DNA of 64,000 bases from Pseudomonas baltica (GCF_014235765.1 NZ_JACMYH010000001.1:1054001-1118000), one strand, 5' to 3'. Positions 26,309 to 34,989 are shown, counted from the stretch's first letter. Notes: generated by a model from the sequence alone, not told the origin. Numbers and translations: made by a program.

Positions 26309-27873
26309 ATGTCGTGAAAAACACCGGTTTGGAGACAGCCAAACTTCAGATCATCGTCCGTATGTACCGAGCTCTGGGCGTACCAGGTAGCCCTTACAGC
26401 GGGTACCTGGGTGACTGCTTTCTCATCCGCGTGCTCGATGCCGATCATCCGCCCGCACACATTCTGATCGACTTCGGCATCCTCACCGGCAGTGCGCAGG
26501 CTGACATCCGCATGCGCCAGATCGCTCGCGATATCGTCGAAACTACCGGTGGCGTGATCGACGAACACGGCAAGGTAACTAAGAAAGGAATGCTGGATTT
26601 GCTGGTGATTACCCATGAACACTGGGATCACATCTCGGGTTTTTCGCAGGCAAGGGACATCATCTCTGACGGTCTTGTCATCCATAAGCTCTGGATGGCC
26701 TGGACCGAGGACGACGACGATGCGACCGCCAGGCAACTGCGCCTTGATCGCGATAGACGCAGCGTGTCACTCGCAGCACTGTCCGAACTCATCCAGGACG
26801 CACATAGCAGTCTTACGCCTTCCCCGTTCGCCGCCGACAGGCAGGTTGCGCTGGCAGGCCTCGACGCGTTCCTGGGTCCACTTGCATCCGTCTCCCTGCC
26901 AGCTACCGGGGCGCCCTTCGCGGTTGCTTCAGGCAAGCGCAAACGGCTCAAAAGCCAAGACATCATGCAGGAACTCAAGGCCTGTGCGCTGCAGACTGCA
27001 TTCCTTTCACCCGGTCAGGTAATCGAAGCTCCAGGAACATTGAAGGCTTTTGTCCTCGGCCCACCGCGCAGGCTGGATCGGCTCAAACAAGACAAGCCTT
27101 CATCGGGTCTGGGCCAGGAAACCTATCTGGACAATACGGCACTGGAAGATCTGCTGTTTCGACTGGTCGATGGTGAAGCCCTCGACACCGACGATGACCT
27201 GCCATTCAGCAGCCAATTCCAACGCATCAAGCCAGATAACGTGCGCGGCGCGTCCAAGACCGCAGCGGGCGGCGAGGTCAGTGCAGATGAGGAAGTGCTG
27301 CGCTGGCTGGACGAGCGCTATTACACCGACACAGCCAGTGATGGTCGCGATCAATCTCGACGCAGCATCGACGCCGATTGGCTTGGCGCGGCCGGTCCAC
27401 TGGCCATGAAGCTGGATTCAGATACCAACAACACGAGCCTGGTGCTGGCGTTCGAACTTCCCGACCAGACCTTCATGCTGTTTCCGGGCGATGCACAGGT
27501 TGGTAACTGGTTGTCATGGCACGATCAAACCTACATAGACGGCGAACGGAAGTTGACAGCCACGAAGATTCTCGGTCAGGTGCGTTTCCTTAAAGTTGCG
27601 CACCACGGCAGTCACAATGCCTCGCTGAAGGAACGAGGCGTGGACCTCATGACGCATCCAGATTTGATTGCGTTCATATCAACAGATGAGGCCTTTGCCA
27701 GCCAACAGGGAATCAACGGTTGGCGCATGCCGGCCCGCAAAACACTTGACGCCCTCGTAGCCGCGACCAAGGGCCGGACGTTTCGCAACGACGACGCTCT
27801 GAGCGCCCGTTCCGCACAGCTCAACACCGCCTTGAACGCCACCAACCTCTATATCGAATACACCGTCCTCTGA
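26305..27873 (+). CDS. Metallo-beta-lactamase-fold hydrolase (ComEC-like)
   Basis: A 522-residue soluble MBL-fold protein. The metal site HxHxDH is intact as ITHEHWDHISGF (His104, His106, Asp108, His109), and the late KVAHHGSHNAS motif is typical of ComEC/Rec2-like MBL domains that hydrolyse nucleic acids or phosphodiesters. A region between ~150 and ~380 looks like a large insertion with acidic stretches. Translation is coupled to the peptidase gene by ATGA, with CAGGAG upstream. No membrane segments of ComEC are present. The hydrolysed bond is unknown; a nuclease or phosphodiesterase role is inference. Confidence 0.75.
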   Translation: MNVVKNTGLETAKLQIIVRMYRALGVPGSPYSGYLGDCFLIRVLDADHPPAHILIDFGILTGSAQADIRMRQIARDIVETTGGVIDEHGKVTKKGMLDLLVITHEHWDHISGFSQARDIISDGLVIHKLWMAWTEDDDDATARQLRLDRDRRSVSLAALSELIQDAHSSLTPSPFAADRQVALAGLDAFLGPLASVSLPATGAPFAVASGKRKRLKSQDIMQELKACALQTAFLSPGQVIEAPGTLKAFVLGPPRRLDRLKQDKPSSGLGQETYLDNTALEDLLFRLVDGEALDTDDDLPFSSQFQRIKPDNVRGASKTAAGGEVSADEEVLRWLDERYYTDTASDGRDQSRRSIDADWLGAAGPLAMKLDSDTNNTSLVLAFELPDQTFMLFPGDAQVGNWLSWHDQTYIDGERKLTATKILGQVRFLKVAHHGSHNASLKERGVDLMTHPDLIAFISTDEAFASQQGINGWRMPARKTLDALVAATKGRTFRNDDALSARSAQLNTALNATNLYIEYTVL

Positions 27874-27890
27874 TCCGACAGGTGAGCCCA

Positions 27891-28667
27891 ATGGTTTTCG
27901 ATCTTCAGCAGGCCAAGCAATTCATCACTACGACCGGCTTGCCCGCCAAGCCCGAGATGTTCAGTGTCACCGCCGGGATGGGTGTACCGGCGCTCGAAAC
28001 AGCCAAGGCGCAGTCACTGGTTGTGGGTTCCAACATCATGTCGTTCAAAACAGGCGTAGATGCCGGTGCACGCCAGGCGCTCACGGATTCGTCTCTCTTC
28101 GCCCAACTCGCTGCTGCTAAATCAATCGGTAACGACCCCAATCCACTCGCGTTTTTCGATGCCTATTTTGGCACGCTGGTGAAAATAGGTTGGCTGATAC
28201 GGCAAAAGGAAACGGCCGAGCTCTCTTACACGGCAGACGCCCTGGATGTTCACGAAGCGATGATCGGGGTTATCACCTCCTTCCTGAGCCCGATTACCGG
28301 CGCAGCCGTGGCGGTCCTCGCAGTGCTCAAGGGGTTGCAGAAGATGTCGGCAGATACCCCGTTCATCACCCTTTTCAACAGTCAGCGCCACCATGAAAGT
28401 GTGAGTCGCTTCCAGTTCACCTATGTCTATGCGGACGAAGAACAAGGCCTCATGGCCCGGGCCATGGCCTTTGTACTCGAGACCGACACCCAGCTGACTC
28501 AAATTCTGTTCTTCAAACTACAAAGCGGAGAGATGTCGCTACGGCGCAGCGAGGGCGTCCTCTCCATCGACGGCAACGCCTTGAAGGCATTGCAGCCTCC
28601 ACTCGCTGCAAAGATGAATGCCTATCGCGAAAAATACATCGCCGGTGTTGAACTGGACGCTGTCTGA
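27891..28667 (+). CDS. Protein of unknown family with a hydrophobic hairpin
   Basis: A 258-residue protein I do not recognise. The N-terminal ~110 residues are mixed polar. Residues ~120-150 form a helical hydrophobic region with a central Pro-Ile-Thr-Gly turn (ITSFLSPITGAAVAVLAVLK), which could insert in a membrane or pack as a hairpin. The C-terminal ~100 residues look beta-rich (FQFTYVYADEEQG, QILFFKLQSGEMSL). ATG 27891 has AGGTGAG 7 nt upstream and is preferred over GTG 27882. It lies 17 bp after the MBL gene and 13 bp before the amidase-patatin gene, clearly in the operon. A pore-forming or structural role is possible but unproven. Confidence 0.6.
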   Translation: MVFDLQQAKQFITTTGLPAKPEMFSVTAGMGVPALETAKAQSLVVGSNIMSFKTGVDAGARQALTDSSLFAQLAAAKSIGNDPNPLAFFDAYFGTLVKIGWLIRQKETAELSYTADALDVHEAMIGVITSFLSPITGAAVAVLAVLKGLQKMSADTPFITLFNSQRHHESVSRFQFTYVYADEEQGLMARAMAFVLETDTQLTQILFFKLQSGEMSLRRSEGVLSIDGNALKALQPPLAAKMNAYREKYIAGVELDAV

Positions 28668-28680
28668 CGGGAGATGAATC

Positions 28681-30516
28681 ATGGCCATATGTCCATTTGC
28701 GGAACAACGCCCGATCAGCGGTTCGAGCGGAAGTTACACGGGCGGGGTCTTCAAGATCGTCCATCACACCACGGAAGGTGGTAGCGCGGACGGCGCTTTC
28801 GCGGCCTTCAAGAACAATCGTTCCGATCCGCACTTCACGGTGGACGCCAGCAAGGTCTACCAGCATATCGATACCGACACCGCGGCCCGCTCGCTGCGCA
28901 ATGCTCCCGGCGGGGCTCAGACCAATCGCGACCGAGCTCTGCAGATCGAGTTGGTTGGATTCGCCGGCAAGGCCAAAAACAAAGCCGCGCTGAAAAACCT
29001 TGCTCGCCTGTGCCGCTGGCTTGAGCAGATCCACGCTGTGCCATTAGTCTGGCCAGCCGGGCCGCCCAAGCCTTCGCGGGATGGCAAAGACCCGGGCGGC
29101 CATTTGCGCAGTACCATGAACTGGGCCGAGGGTGGGCATTTCGGGCATTGTCACGTCCCAGAAAATACCCATTGGGACCCGGCCTATACCAGGTTGGAAG
29201 TCAACTACCTGATGGCTGCAACGTTCGACAGCGCTGGCAAATTGACCAATGCCCAACACCCTGCCGTTCTCGAGCTGGAAAACCAGCCAATGGCAGTCGA
29301 CGGCGATGCGACCTTCGACATCATCACCGATCACGCCGATGTGGGCGAGGCAGCGGCCACCCATGTCGAGCCTCTGAGCGTCGAGATGACTGGGCAACCT
29401 GAGTCTGTGTCTCGCCCACTCCTGCCAGGCATGGGCCTGTGCCTGTCCGGCGGCGGCTACCGCGCCATGCTGTTTCACGTCGGCAGTCTATGGCGGCTGT
29501 ATGAAGCCGGATTGCTCTTCTCGGTCGAGCGTATTTCGAGTGTCTCGGGAGGGTCGATCACGAATGCGGTGCTGGCGCTTGCATGGAAACATCTACCCTT
29601 CAATGGCGCAACTGAGCCGTTTGACACGCTCGTCGTCACCCCGATACGTGCGTTGGCGCGGCGAACACTCGATGCCGAGGCCCTCATAGGGGGCATTCTG
29701 CTTCCCGGAAGCATCGCGGATCGCGTGGCCGACGCGTACGACGAGCACCTGTTCAAAGGTGCCAAGCTGCGCGATTTGCCGAACGCGCCGCGCTTCATTT
29801 TCAATGCCACCAACCTGCAGTCCGGTGCGCTGTGGCGGTTTTCCAAACCCTATATGGGAGACTACCGCGTGGGCCGTATAGAAAACCCCGATTTTTCAGT
29901 CGCGCGCGCGGTGGCGGCGTCTTCTGCATTCCCCCCCATCCTTTCGCCCATGTCGATCGAACTGCATCCAGCCTCCTTCAAAATCGACTCGGGCGAGGAC
30001 CTGCAACGGCCTCCGTTTACTTCGGTCGTTGCATTGGCGGACGGTGGCATATACGACAACCTGGCGCTCGAGACCGTGTGGAAACGGTATCGGACGGTGC
30101 TTGTCAGCGATGCCGGCGCCAAGATCAAACCCGAAGAAGAACCCAAACGTGATTGGCCACGCCATGCCTACCGGGTGCTCGACCTGGTCGACAATCAGGT
30201 ACGCAGCCTGCGCAAACGCACGCTGATAGCGAGTTACCAGGCAAAACCCGATGACGCTGGCAAGCGCTCAGGCGCTTATTGGGGGATCGGTACTGACTAC
30301 GCCTCCTATACCCATCGCGCGCTCAACCTCAGCTGCCCGCTGCATAGAACTCAGGAGCTGGCCACCACAGCGACGCGCTTGAAACGCATGGACGACGAAC
30401 TCCAGGAGCGCTTGATCAACTGGGGTTATGCAGTGACCGACGCTGCGCTGCGCACTCACTTCGATCCCGAGTTGAGCAAACCTGCCGCGTTTCCCTATCC
30501 GGATAGCGGAGTTTGA
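28681..30516 (+). CDS. Fusion of an amidase_2 (peptidoglycan amidase-like) and a patatin-like phospholipase
   Basis: A 611-residue two-domain protein. Residues ~20-180 match N-acetylmuramoyl-L-alanine amidase type 2: a first Zn His in FKIVHHTT (28-29), catalytic-site Glu in LQIELVG (90), and GHCHVPENTHWDP carrying His156/158 and Asp166. Residues ~250-560 match patatin: the oxyanion loop LCLSGGGYRAMLF, nucleophile Ser289 in SSVSGGS (first Gly of GxSxG replaced by Ser), and catalytic Asp454 in ALADGGIYDN. No signal peptide, so both domains should be cytosolic unless delivered otherwise. Patatin domains deacylate membrane lipids. The combination is unusual and suggests a role as a toxic effector. 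It is fourth in the operon. Confidence 0.8.
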   Translation: MAICPFAEQRPISGSSGSYTGGVFKIVHHTTEGGSADGAFAAFKNNRSDPHFTVDASKVYQHIDTDTAARSLRNAPGGAQTNRDRALQIELVGFAGKAKNKAALKNLARLCRWLEQIHAVPLVWPAGPPKPSRDGKDPGGHLRSTMNWAEGGHFGHCHVPENTHWDPAYTRLEVNYLMAATFDSAGKLTNAQHPAVLELENQPMAVDGDATFDIITDHADVGEAAATHVEPLSVEMTGQPESVSRPLLPGMGLCLSGGGYRAMLFHVGSLWRLYEAGLLFSVERISSVSGGSITNAVLALAWKHLPFNGATEPFDTLVVTPIRALARRTLDAEALIGGILLPGSIADRVADAYDEHLFKGAKLRDLPNAPRFIFNATNLQSGALWRFSKPYMGDYRVGRIENPDFSVARAVAASSAFPPILSPMSIELHPASFKIDSGEDLQRPPFTSVVALADGGIYDNLALETVWKRYRTVLVSDAGAKIKPEEEPKRDWPRHAYRVLDLVDNQVRSLRKRTLIASYQAKPDDAGKRSGAYWGIGTDYASYTHRALNLSCPLHRTQELATTATRLKRMDDELQERLINWGYAVTDAALRTHFDPELSKPAAFPYPDSGV

Positions 30517-30628
30517 CAACAGTCGGCACCGGTTGAAAAACCACTGGTTCTACAGCGGTGTTCGTGCAGCCCTACACGACCATAGCCCCGCCGGTTACAA
30601 GGGCTATCGACCACGTGAGGAGACCATC

Positions 30629-31081
30629 ATGACAGCCCCGCCTGAACGCGAAGACTCCGACTTGAAAGTTGCCAAGATCGAAAGATTGCGCGCCGAGACA
30701 GACAAGTTCAAGGCTGAAAGAAAAAAGCTCGAAGACGAAACAGCAGCCGCTCCAAGGAGGAACAAAGGTGCCTATTGGTCTGAAGCGGCCAAGATGTGCG
30801 GGGTGATCGTTTTGGGCGTTGGGGGAGTCATCACGGCGGTTGGCAGTTTGCTTGTGGCGCAAAACCAGGTGGAGCTTTCTTTATATCGAAAGGATGGCCC
30901 ATCAAACTTAGCGCCGAGCTCGCGAAATCAACGCTCACCAGCCCACCGCTGGAACTCTGGCTTTCCGATGCCTGCAAGAAGTTGCCGTTGGTCTATTGAG
31001 CACAAGAGGCTTCGTACGAGACGGTCAACACCCTACGACTTCGATAATGCCCTGTCTCTCTTGAGGGTTGACACGGAGTAG
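30629..31081 (+). CDS. Small coiled-coil/membrane protein, possibly frameshifted
   Basis: The 150-residue frame starts at ATG 30629 after GAGGAGACC. Residues 10-45 form a charged coiled coil (LKVAKIERLRAETDKFKAER), followed by a membrane helix (CGVIVLGVGGVITAVGSLLVA). After about residue 90 (VELSLYRK) the composition becomes Ser/Arg/Pro-rich and disordered-looking, while an overlapping +1 frame reads KLSAELAKSTLTSPPLELWL and ends at 30999. This suggests an ancestral frameshift near 30890-30900, or a real short disordered tail. It lies 112 bp after the amidase-patatin gene on the same strand. Function unknown. Confidence 0.5.
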   Translation: MTAPPEREDSDLKVAKIERLRAETDKFKAERKKLEDETAAAPRRNKGAYWSEAAKMCGVIVLGVGGVITAVGSLLVAQNQVELSLYRKDGPSNLAPSSRNQRSPAHRWNSGFPMPARSCRWSIEHKRLRTRRSTPYDFDNALSLLRVDTE

Positions 31082-31138
31082 TCGAACCCCCAATCAAGTG
31101 GCCGCTATCCGGGAGCCCGGACCAAAAGGATCAATCAA

Positions 31139-31372
31139 GTGAAATCATTGGCGTGGCGTAAAACCTGGCTCATTGGCGCTTGGCTGCTGTTGAACACTTC
31201 TCTAGCAGCAGGGATAGAGTACTCAACTTATCTATTACCGCTGTCTGAATTAATGGGATACCTAAATAAGTACAGCAAGGACGGCTGGAAGCTCAAAAAT
31301 ATCAATACATGGACTGAAGGCTGCCCCAACAACCAGAAGATGTGTTTTGTCGTCATTATGGAGAAAGAGTGA
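31139..31372 (+). CDS. Small secreted or membrane-anchored protein, DUF4177-like
   Basis: A 77-residue protein from GTG 31139, with AAGGA 8 nt upstream. Residues 5-25 are hydrophobic (TWLIGAWLLLNTSLAAG), signal-like. The mature part (LSELMGYLNKYSKDGWKLKN, ending MCFVVIMEKE) resembles DUF4177 mini-domains, whose core is a Gly-Trp-x-Leu after a helix. Two cysteines could form a disulfide. Likely the last gene of the 24.2-31.4 kb unit, though its 57-bp spacing leaves an own promoter possible. Confidence 0.5.
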   Translation: MKSLAWRKTWLIGAWLLLNTSLAAGIEYSTYLLPLSELMGYLNKYSKDGWKLKNINTWTEGCPNNQKMCFVVIMEKE

Positions 31373-31549
31373 GTTCATACTTTAACCATGGATGTTCGCC
31401 TGTACGTCACGGGCTGAATATTTTACTGACAGCCTCGCTTGCAACTTTTCTGCCCAGCTCACTCTGACGTGCATTGATGCGTTTCCGCCAGACGCCTATC
31501 ATGAGCATTCACTCATATTGCCCACCTGTGCATCAGTCATGAGCCTGCC

Positions 31550-32467
31550 ATGAAAGACCTGCCACCAACCGCCAGCCTGCGCGCCTTCGAAGTGGCAACG
31601 CGGCATGCCACCTTCACCTCGGCCTCCGAAGAACTGCATGTAACCCAAAGCGCTGTCAGCCATCAGCTCAGGCACTTGGAGGATCTGTGGGGGTTGAAGC
31701 TGTTCGAACGGGGCAAGTCGCTCACCCTGACACCCGCCGGAGCGGCTCTGGCACCCATCGTCCGTGGTTTTTTCGCGGACCTGGAGGCGATGCTCGCCGA
31801 ACTGAGGGAGCATAAGGGAAGAGTGCGGCTCAAGGTCAGTACCACCTACTCTTACGCACTGAAGTGGCTGCTGCCGCGATTGCCGAGTCTGGCCCAGCAG
31901 CACCCGGACATATTGGTGACGCTGGACACCACCGATACGGCAATCAAGTTCTCCGGCACCGACCCTGACGTTGCGATCCGCCTGGGCACCGGTAACTACC
32001 CCGGCCTTTATTCCGAGTTTCTGTTCCGTGAACATATCTTCCCCGTCGCCAGCCCTGCCTTGCTCGCGCGCTTCGGGCTGCCGCAGCACCCTAGCGAGCT
32101 GCTGCGCTACCCGCTGCTGACCCGTGACGGAAACGATCTGGTACCACGGTGGGAAGTGTGGTTCCAGCACGTCGGCCTGAGCATTTCCACGCTCAAGGAA
32201 AATGTCCGGTTCGCCGACACCAACATGACCGTTGACGCTGCCCTGCTGGGACAAGGCATCGCTCTGGTTCGCAGCGGCCACGTCGAGTCACAGATCGCCG
32301 ATGGCAGTCTCGTCAGGCTCTTCGAGGTGCCATTCCCCTCGCCGGTGGCGTACTACTTCGTCTGCCCGAAAGGTATCGAAACCCAACCCCATGTAGTTTC
32401 ATTCCGGCAATGGTTGAGCGAGCAGTCAACGCAAGCACAACTGGCCTACGATCGTGATGTCCCATGA
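31550..32467 (+). CDS. LysR-family regulator, GcvA-like
   Basis: A 305-residue LysR protein. The HTH (SLRAFEVATRHATFTSASEE, HVTQSAVSHQLRHLEDLWGLKLF, RGKSLTLTPAGAAL) is typical of the GcvA/AmpR-like group, as is the LKVSTTYSYALKWLLPRLP effector-domain entry. ATG 31550 follows GAGCCTGCC. An ATGAG/CTCAT dyad lies just upstream (31500-31515). It precedes an EamA exporter gene by 68 bp in the same direction and may regulate it. The effector is unknown. Confidence 0.9.
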   Translation: MKDLPPTASLRAFEVATRHATFTSASEELHVTQSAVSHQLRHLEDLWGLKLFERGKSLTLTPAGAALAPIVRGFFADLEAMLAELREHKGRVRLKVSTTYSYALKWLLPRLPSLAQQHPDILVTLDTTDTAIKFSGTDPDVAIRLGTGNYPGLYSEFLFREHIFPVASPALLARFGLPQHPSELLRYPLLTRDGNDLVPRWEVWFQHVGLSISTLKENVRFADTNMTVDAALLGQGIALVRSGHVESQIADGSLVRLFEVPFPSPVAYYFVCPKGIETQPHVVSFRQWLSEQSTQAQLAYDRDVP

Positions 32468-32535
32468 GGTTTTGCTCATGACGCAATGAGCAGACTTCTC
32501 TGTTACATCCACTGATGGGCGGCCTAACATGGCGC

Positions 32536-33363
32536 ATGCCTATCTCTATCATCTCCCTCGTACTGTTCGCCGCCCTGCTGCATGCCGGTTGGAACGCGCT
32601 GTTGCGCGGCGGCGAGGACCGACTGTGGTCCATGACCGTCATGTGCCTGGCAGTGGCGGTCACCTGCATCGCCCTGGCGTTGTTCATGGTCGCGCCAGCC
32701 CAGGCAAGTTGGCCGTATGCGGTGCTGTCGGGCGTGCTGCATGTGGGCTACAACCTGTTCCTGGTGCGCAGCTACCGGGCGGGCGATCTTGGCCAGACCT
32801 ATCCGGTAGCACGCGGCTCGTCGCCGATTCTGATCACCCTCGGCGCAGCCCTGTTCGCCGGGGAACAGATCCAGGCCAGTGCCCTGTTGGGCATTTTTCT
32901 GGTCTCGGGCGGGATCATCCTGCTGGCGTTCAGCAAGGGCAAACTCGCTGTGCCTAGCCTGCCCTACGCCTTGGGCACAGGCGCCTTCATCGCGGCCTAC
33001 AGCGTCACCGATGGCATCGGCGCGCGCCTGTCTGGCGCGCCCATGGCCTATACCGTCTGGATGTGTGCACTGTGGGGTGTGCTGATGCCAGCGGTGTATA
33101 TCGCACGTCGTGGCGCGCGCAGCCTGTTCGCCTGGCGGCCTGGAATGGCGACTGCTGCAGCCGGCGGGCTGGTCTCGCTGCTGGCCTACGGTATCGTCAT
33201 TTATGCCATGACCGATGCTCCCATGGGCATGGTCTCGGCACTGCGTGAAACCAGCGTGCTGTTTGCCGCGTTGATCGGTTATTTTTTCCTCGGTGAAAGC
33301 CTGACCGTGCGCAAGGTGCTGGCGTGTACGGTGATCGCGTTGGGTACGGTGATCATCGGCTGA
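32536..33363 (+). CDS. EamA/DMT-family transporter
   Basis: A 275-residue membrane protein with about ten helices and two EamA repeats. It starts SLVLFAALLHAGWNALLR (the first repeat's 'hxxWN' motif), and the second repeat ends GYFFLGESLTVRKVLACTVI. ATG 32536 was chosen for the membrane start; an in-frame ATG at 32515 adds seven residues. It follows a LysR regulator and is tail-to-tail with another LysR gene, 10 bp away. Probably an exporter of a small metabolite. Confidence 0.87.
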   Translation: MPISIISLVLFAALLHAGWNALLRGGEDRLWSMTVMCLAVAVTCIALALFMVAPAQASWPYAVLSGVLHVGYNLFLVRSYRAGDLGQTYPVARGSSPILITLGAALFAGEQIQASALLGIFLVSGGIILLAFSKGKLAVPSLPYALGTGAFIAAYSVTDGIGARLSGAPMAYTVWMCALWGVLMPAVYIARRGARSLFAWRPGMATAAAGGLVSLLAYGIVIYAMTDAPMGMVSALRETSVLFAALIGYFFLGESLTVRKVLACTVIALGTVIIG

Positions 33364-33373
33364 GCGCGCCAGG

Positions 33374-34291
33374 TCAGCGCCCCTGTGCAGGCCCCTCGAA
33401 TGGCAACAACTCCACCACCCAATCGATGAACACCCGCAACTTCAAACTGATGTGTCGGTTGGACGGATAGGCGATGTACATCGGCATGGTATCGAGCTGC
33501 CAGTCCTGGAACAGCGGAACGAGCTCGCCGCGGGCCAGTCCCGCCCTGGCCATGTACCCCGGTAGCCACAACACCCCCATTCCGGCCAGACCGGCAGCCA
33601 GGTAGGCATTGCCGTCGTCGACCGAAAGCACCGGCTGGCCGCGCACCGTGATGCTCTCGGCGGCACGGTGCAGGGTGTAGGCCAGCGCCCTGCCCGTGCG
33701 CGCCCAGAGGAAACCGATCACACGGTGATGCGTGGCGTCGAGTTCGCTGGGATGTTGCGGCGTGCCGAGCCGGTGCAAATAACCAGGTGAGGCATAGACC
33801 CCCAGTTGCAGATCACCCAGGCGACGCGCCATCAGCGATTGATCGGTCAGCTCACCGCCGCGCACGACGCAGTCGACGTTCTCGCCGATGATATCGACCA
33901 TGCGGTCGCTGACGCCCATGTCGATCTGGATATCCGGATAGCGCCGATGAAAGTCGGGCATGGCCGGCATCAGCACATGGCTGGCGAACGGGCTCGGTAC
34001 GTCTACCCGCAGCCTGCCGCGCGGCGCGATCGCGGCGCTGGAAAGGCCGGTTTCGGCATCGTCCAGATCGGCCAGCAGGCGTATCGCCCGCTCGTAGTAG
34101 ACGGCACCGTCGGCGGTGACGTTGACCCTGCGCGTGGTGCGGTTCAGCAGCTTCACCCTCAGGCGCGCTTCGAGCTGCTGCACCAACTGGGTCACGGTGG
34201 TCTTGCTCATGTGCAAGGTCTGCGCCGCGCGGGTGAAGCTACCCGTCTCCACCACTCGCGCGAAGGCCTGCATGGCATCGAAACGGTCCAT
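33374..34291 (-). CDS. LysR-family regulator, CrgA/DmlR-like
   Basis: A 305-residue regulator beginning MDRFDAMQAFARVVETGSFT, the consensus start of the CrgA/AaeR/DmlR branch; the HTH continues AQTLHMSKTTVTQLVQQLEARL and LLNRTTRRVNVTADG. The ATG at 34291 has GAGG upstream and is the family start; in-frame ATGs further upstream (34315, 34435) would add an unrelated tail. It is divergent from the RidA gene, 142 bp away, and probably regulates it. Confidence 0.92.
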   Translation of the reverse strand: MDRFDAMQAFARVVETGSFTRAAQTLHMSKTTVTQLVQQLEARLRVKLLNRTTRRVNVTADGAVYYERAIRLLADLDDAETGLSSAAIAPRGRLRVDVPSPFASHVLMPAMPDFHRRYPDIQIDMGVSDRMVDIIGENVDCVVRGGELTDQSLMARRLGDLQLGVYASPGYLHRLGTPQHPSELDATHHRVIGFLWARTGRALAYTLHRAAESITVRGQPVLSVDDGNAYLAAGLAGMGVLWLPGYMARAGLARGELVPLFQDWQLDTMPMYIAYPSNRHISLKLRVFIDWVVELLPFEGPAQGR

Positions 34292-34433
34292 CGGCACCTC
34301 GTCTTGACTGGCCATTGTTTGGAAAACCCAAACAGTCCTGGTCAGACTTGCCCGTTTATGCAGCCCTGGCAAGCCTCTACCGTGGCTGCACGATAGATGA
34401 CGGGTCACCCGGCCCGCCCCAGGAGGCAATCCC

Positions 34434-34832
34434 ATGACCCAGCGTGACGTCGTTTTTCCAGTCGGCCGCCAGGCGCTTTATGAGCGCAACCGCTACTCCC
34501 CCGCCGTTCGCAGCAATGGCCTGCTGTTCGTGTCTGGCCAGGTCGGCAGCCGCGAGGACGGCTCGCCCGAGCCCGACCTGCGGGACCAGGTGCGCCTGGC
34601 ATTCCAGAACCTCAACGGCGTATTGCAGGCGGCCGACTGCACGTTCGATGACGTGGTGGACGTCACGGTCTTCATCGTCGATCCGCAGTCCAGGTTCGAG
34701 ACCATCTGGGAAGTGGTGCCCGAATACTGGGGACAGGCGCCCTTCCCCAACATCACCTGCGTGGGCGTTACCTGGTTGTATGGGTTCGATTTCGAGATCA
34801 AGGTGATAGCGAAGCTGCCGCCGCAAAGCTAA
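34434..34832 (+). CDS. RidA-family protein
   Basis: A 132-residue trimeric enamine/imine deaminase-family protein (YjgF/YER057c/UK114). Motifs: RYSPAVRSNGLLFVSGQVGS (beta strand with the ligand-binding loop), LRDQVRLAFQNLNGVLQAADCTFDDVV, and the C-terminal half with IDPQSRFE. The usual catalytic Arg near residue ~105 in IxCxxRVxxLP is not obvious; here it reads NITCVGVTWLYGFDFEIK, so hydrolytic deaminase activity may be altered. GGAGGCAATCCC precedes the ATG. Divergent from a LysR regulator. Confidence 0.85.
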   Translation: MTQRDVVFPVGRQALYERNRYSPAVRSNGLLFVSGQVGSREDGSPEPDLRDQVRLAFQNLNGVLQAADCTFDDVVDVTVFIVDPQSRFETIWEVVPEYWGQAPFPNITCVGVTWLYGFDFEIKVIAKLPPQS

Positions 34833-34989
34833 GTCGCTCGAAAACTCCACACGATTTCCACGACATGCTCGCAGATGACCAGACAGTTCAGGCACAGTGC
34901 GGTCGGGTCTGGTCTACCATAGGACGGGCGCAGGCAATGCGCCAGTCGCGAAGCCTGCATCCGCCCACTCATTCGCCCAAGAGAACAGC

